NCBI GenBank assembly: GCA_035472475.1 | Contig: DATIPA010000234.1 | Span: 1-22,141, forward strand | Direction of reading: 5' to 3' | DNA length: 22,141 bases | Source: JAFAXD01 sp035472475 | GTDB lineage: Bacteria; Pseudomonadota; Alphaproteobacteria; Rhizobiales; Xanthobacteraceae | In this document: positions 22,104 through 22,141 of the stretch, piece by piece | How the letters are laid out: each line of letters starts with the position of its first letter | Numbering within the stretch: position 1 is the first letter of the stretch | Program-made: the position numbers and the translations under genes | Notes under the pieces: model-generated | Databases searched by the model: none | Seen by the model: the letters and a program-made list of their open reading frames with translations, nothing else | Told to the model about the DNA's origin: nothing

Positions 22104-22141
22104 AGACGGGGGCCGTCAGTGTTTCGATCTTCACGAACGGC

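Overview
This window is 22.1 kb of GC-rich DNA. The gene order, codon use and repeat families point to an alphaproteobacterium of the Hyphomicrobiales (Rhizobiales), most likely in the Bradyrhizobium/Rhodopseudomonas/Pseudolabrys neighbourhood. This is inferred from protein motifs and layout; no database search was possible.

Region 1 (1-7440, minus strand) is a housekeeping block read right to left: rpmH, rnpA, yidC, engB (yihA/ysxC), argB, a DUF3124 exported protein, a HAD-type pyrimidine 5'-nucleotidase, dapD and dapE. dapE runs off the left edge. Genes are tightly spaced (5-43 bp, with one 4-bp overlap) and a well-formed sigma70-like promoter lies before rpmH. The block joins ribosome and tRNA maturation, membrane-protein insertion and arginine/lysine biosynthesis. 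rpmH (GTG start) and dapE (TTG start) use non-ATG starts and are easily missed.

Region 2 (7584-11316, plus strand) holds a TVP38/TMEM64 (VTT-domain) membrane protein that overlaps by 23 bp a flavin disulfide oxidoreductase of the Lpd/MerA class. The usual catalytic C-terminal His of that enzyme appears to be Tyr. A two-TM HAMP histidine kinase without a nearby response regulator follows. A 96-bp element with 14-bp perfect terminal inverted repeats closes the region.

Region 3 (11455-15173, plus strand) looks like a small catabolic cluster: an orphan periplasmic ABC substrate-binding protein, an LLM-class flavin monooxygenase related to RutA/SsuD, and a TrzA/ATZ-type metal-dependent amidohydrolase. 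A double REP-like palindrome (about 130 bp) sits between the last two genes. The substrate is unknown.

Region 4 (15271-16180) has a complete tRNA-Arg(ACG), then debris: the C-terminal tail of a histidine kinase and a Tat-exported YHS-domain gene broken by one frameshift.

Region 5 (16210-18099, minus) is a class III adenylate cyclase joined to a TM segment, a TolB/FlgO-like domain and TPRs, with a TTG start.

Region 6 (18417-21877) is an accessory segment bracketed by two copies of a Rhizobiales intergenic repeat. It contains an NmrA-like SDR with a SnoaL-like protein, an NAD(P)H-FMN reductase with a VOC/glyoxalase protein, and a divergent LysR regulator. The LysR intergenic region contains several palindromes. 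The set suggests a response to electrophiles or quinones, which is inference.
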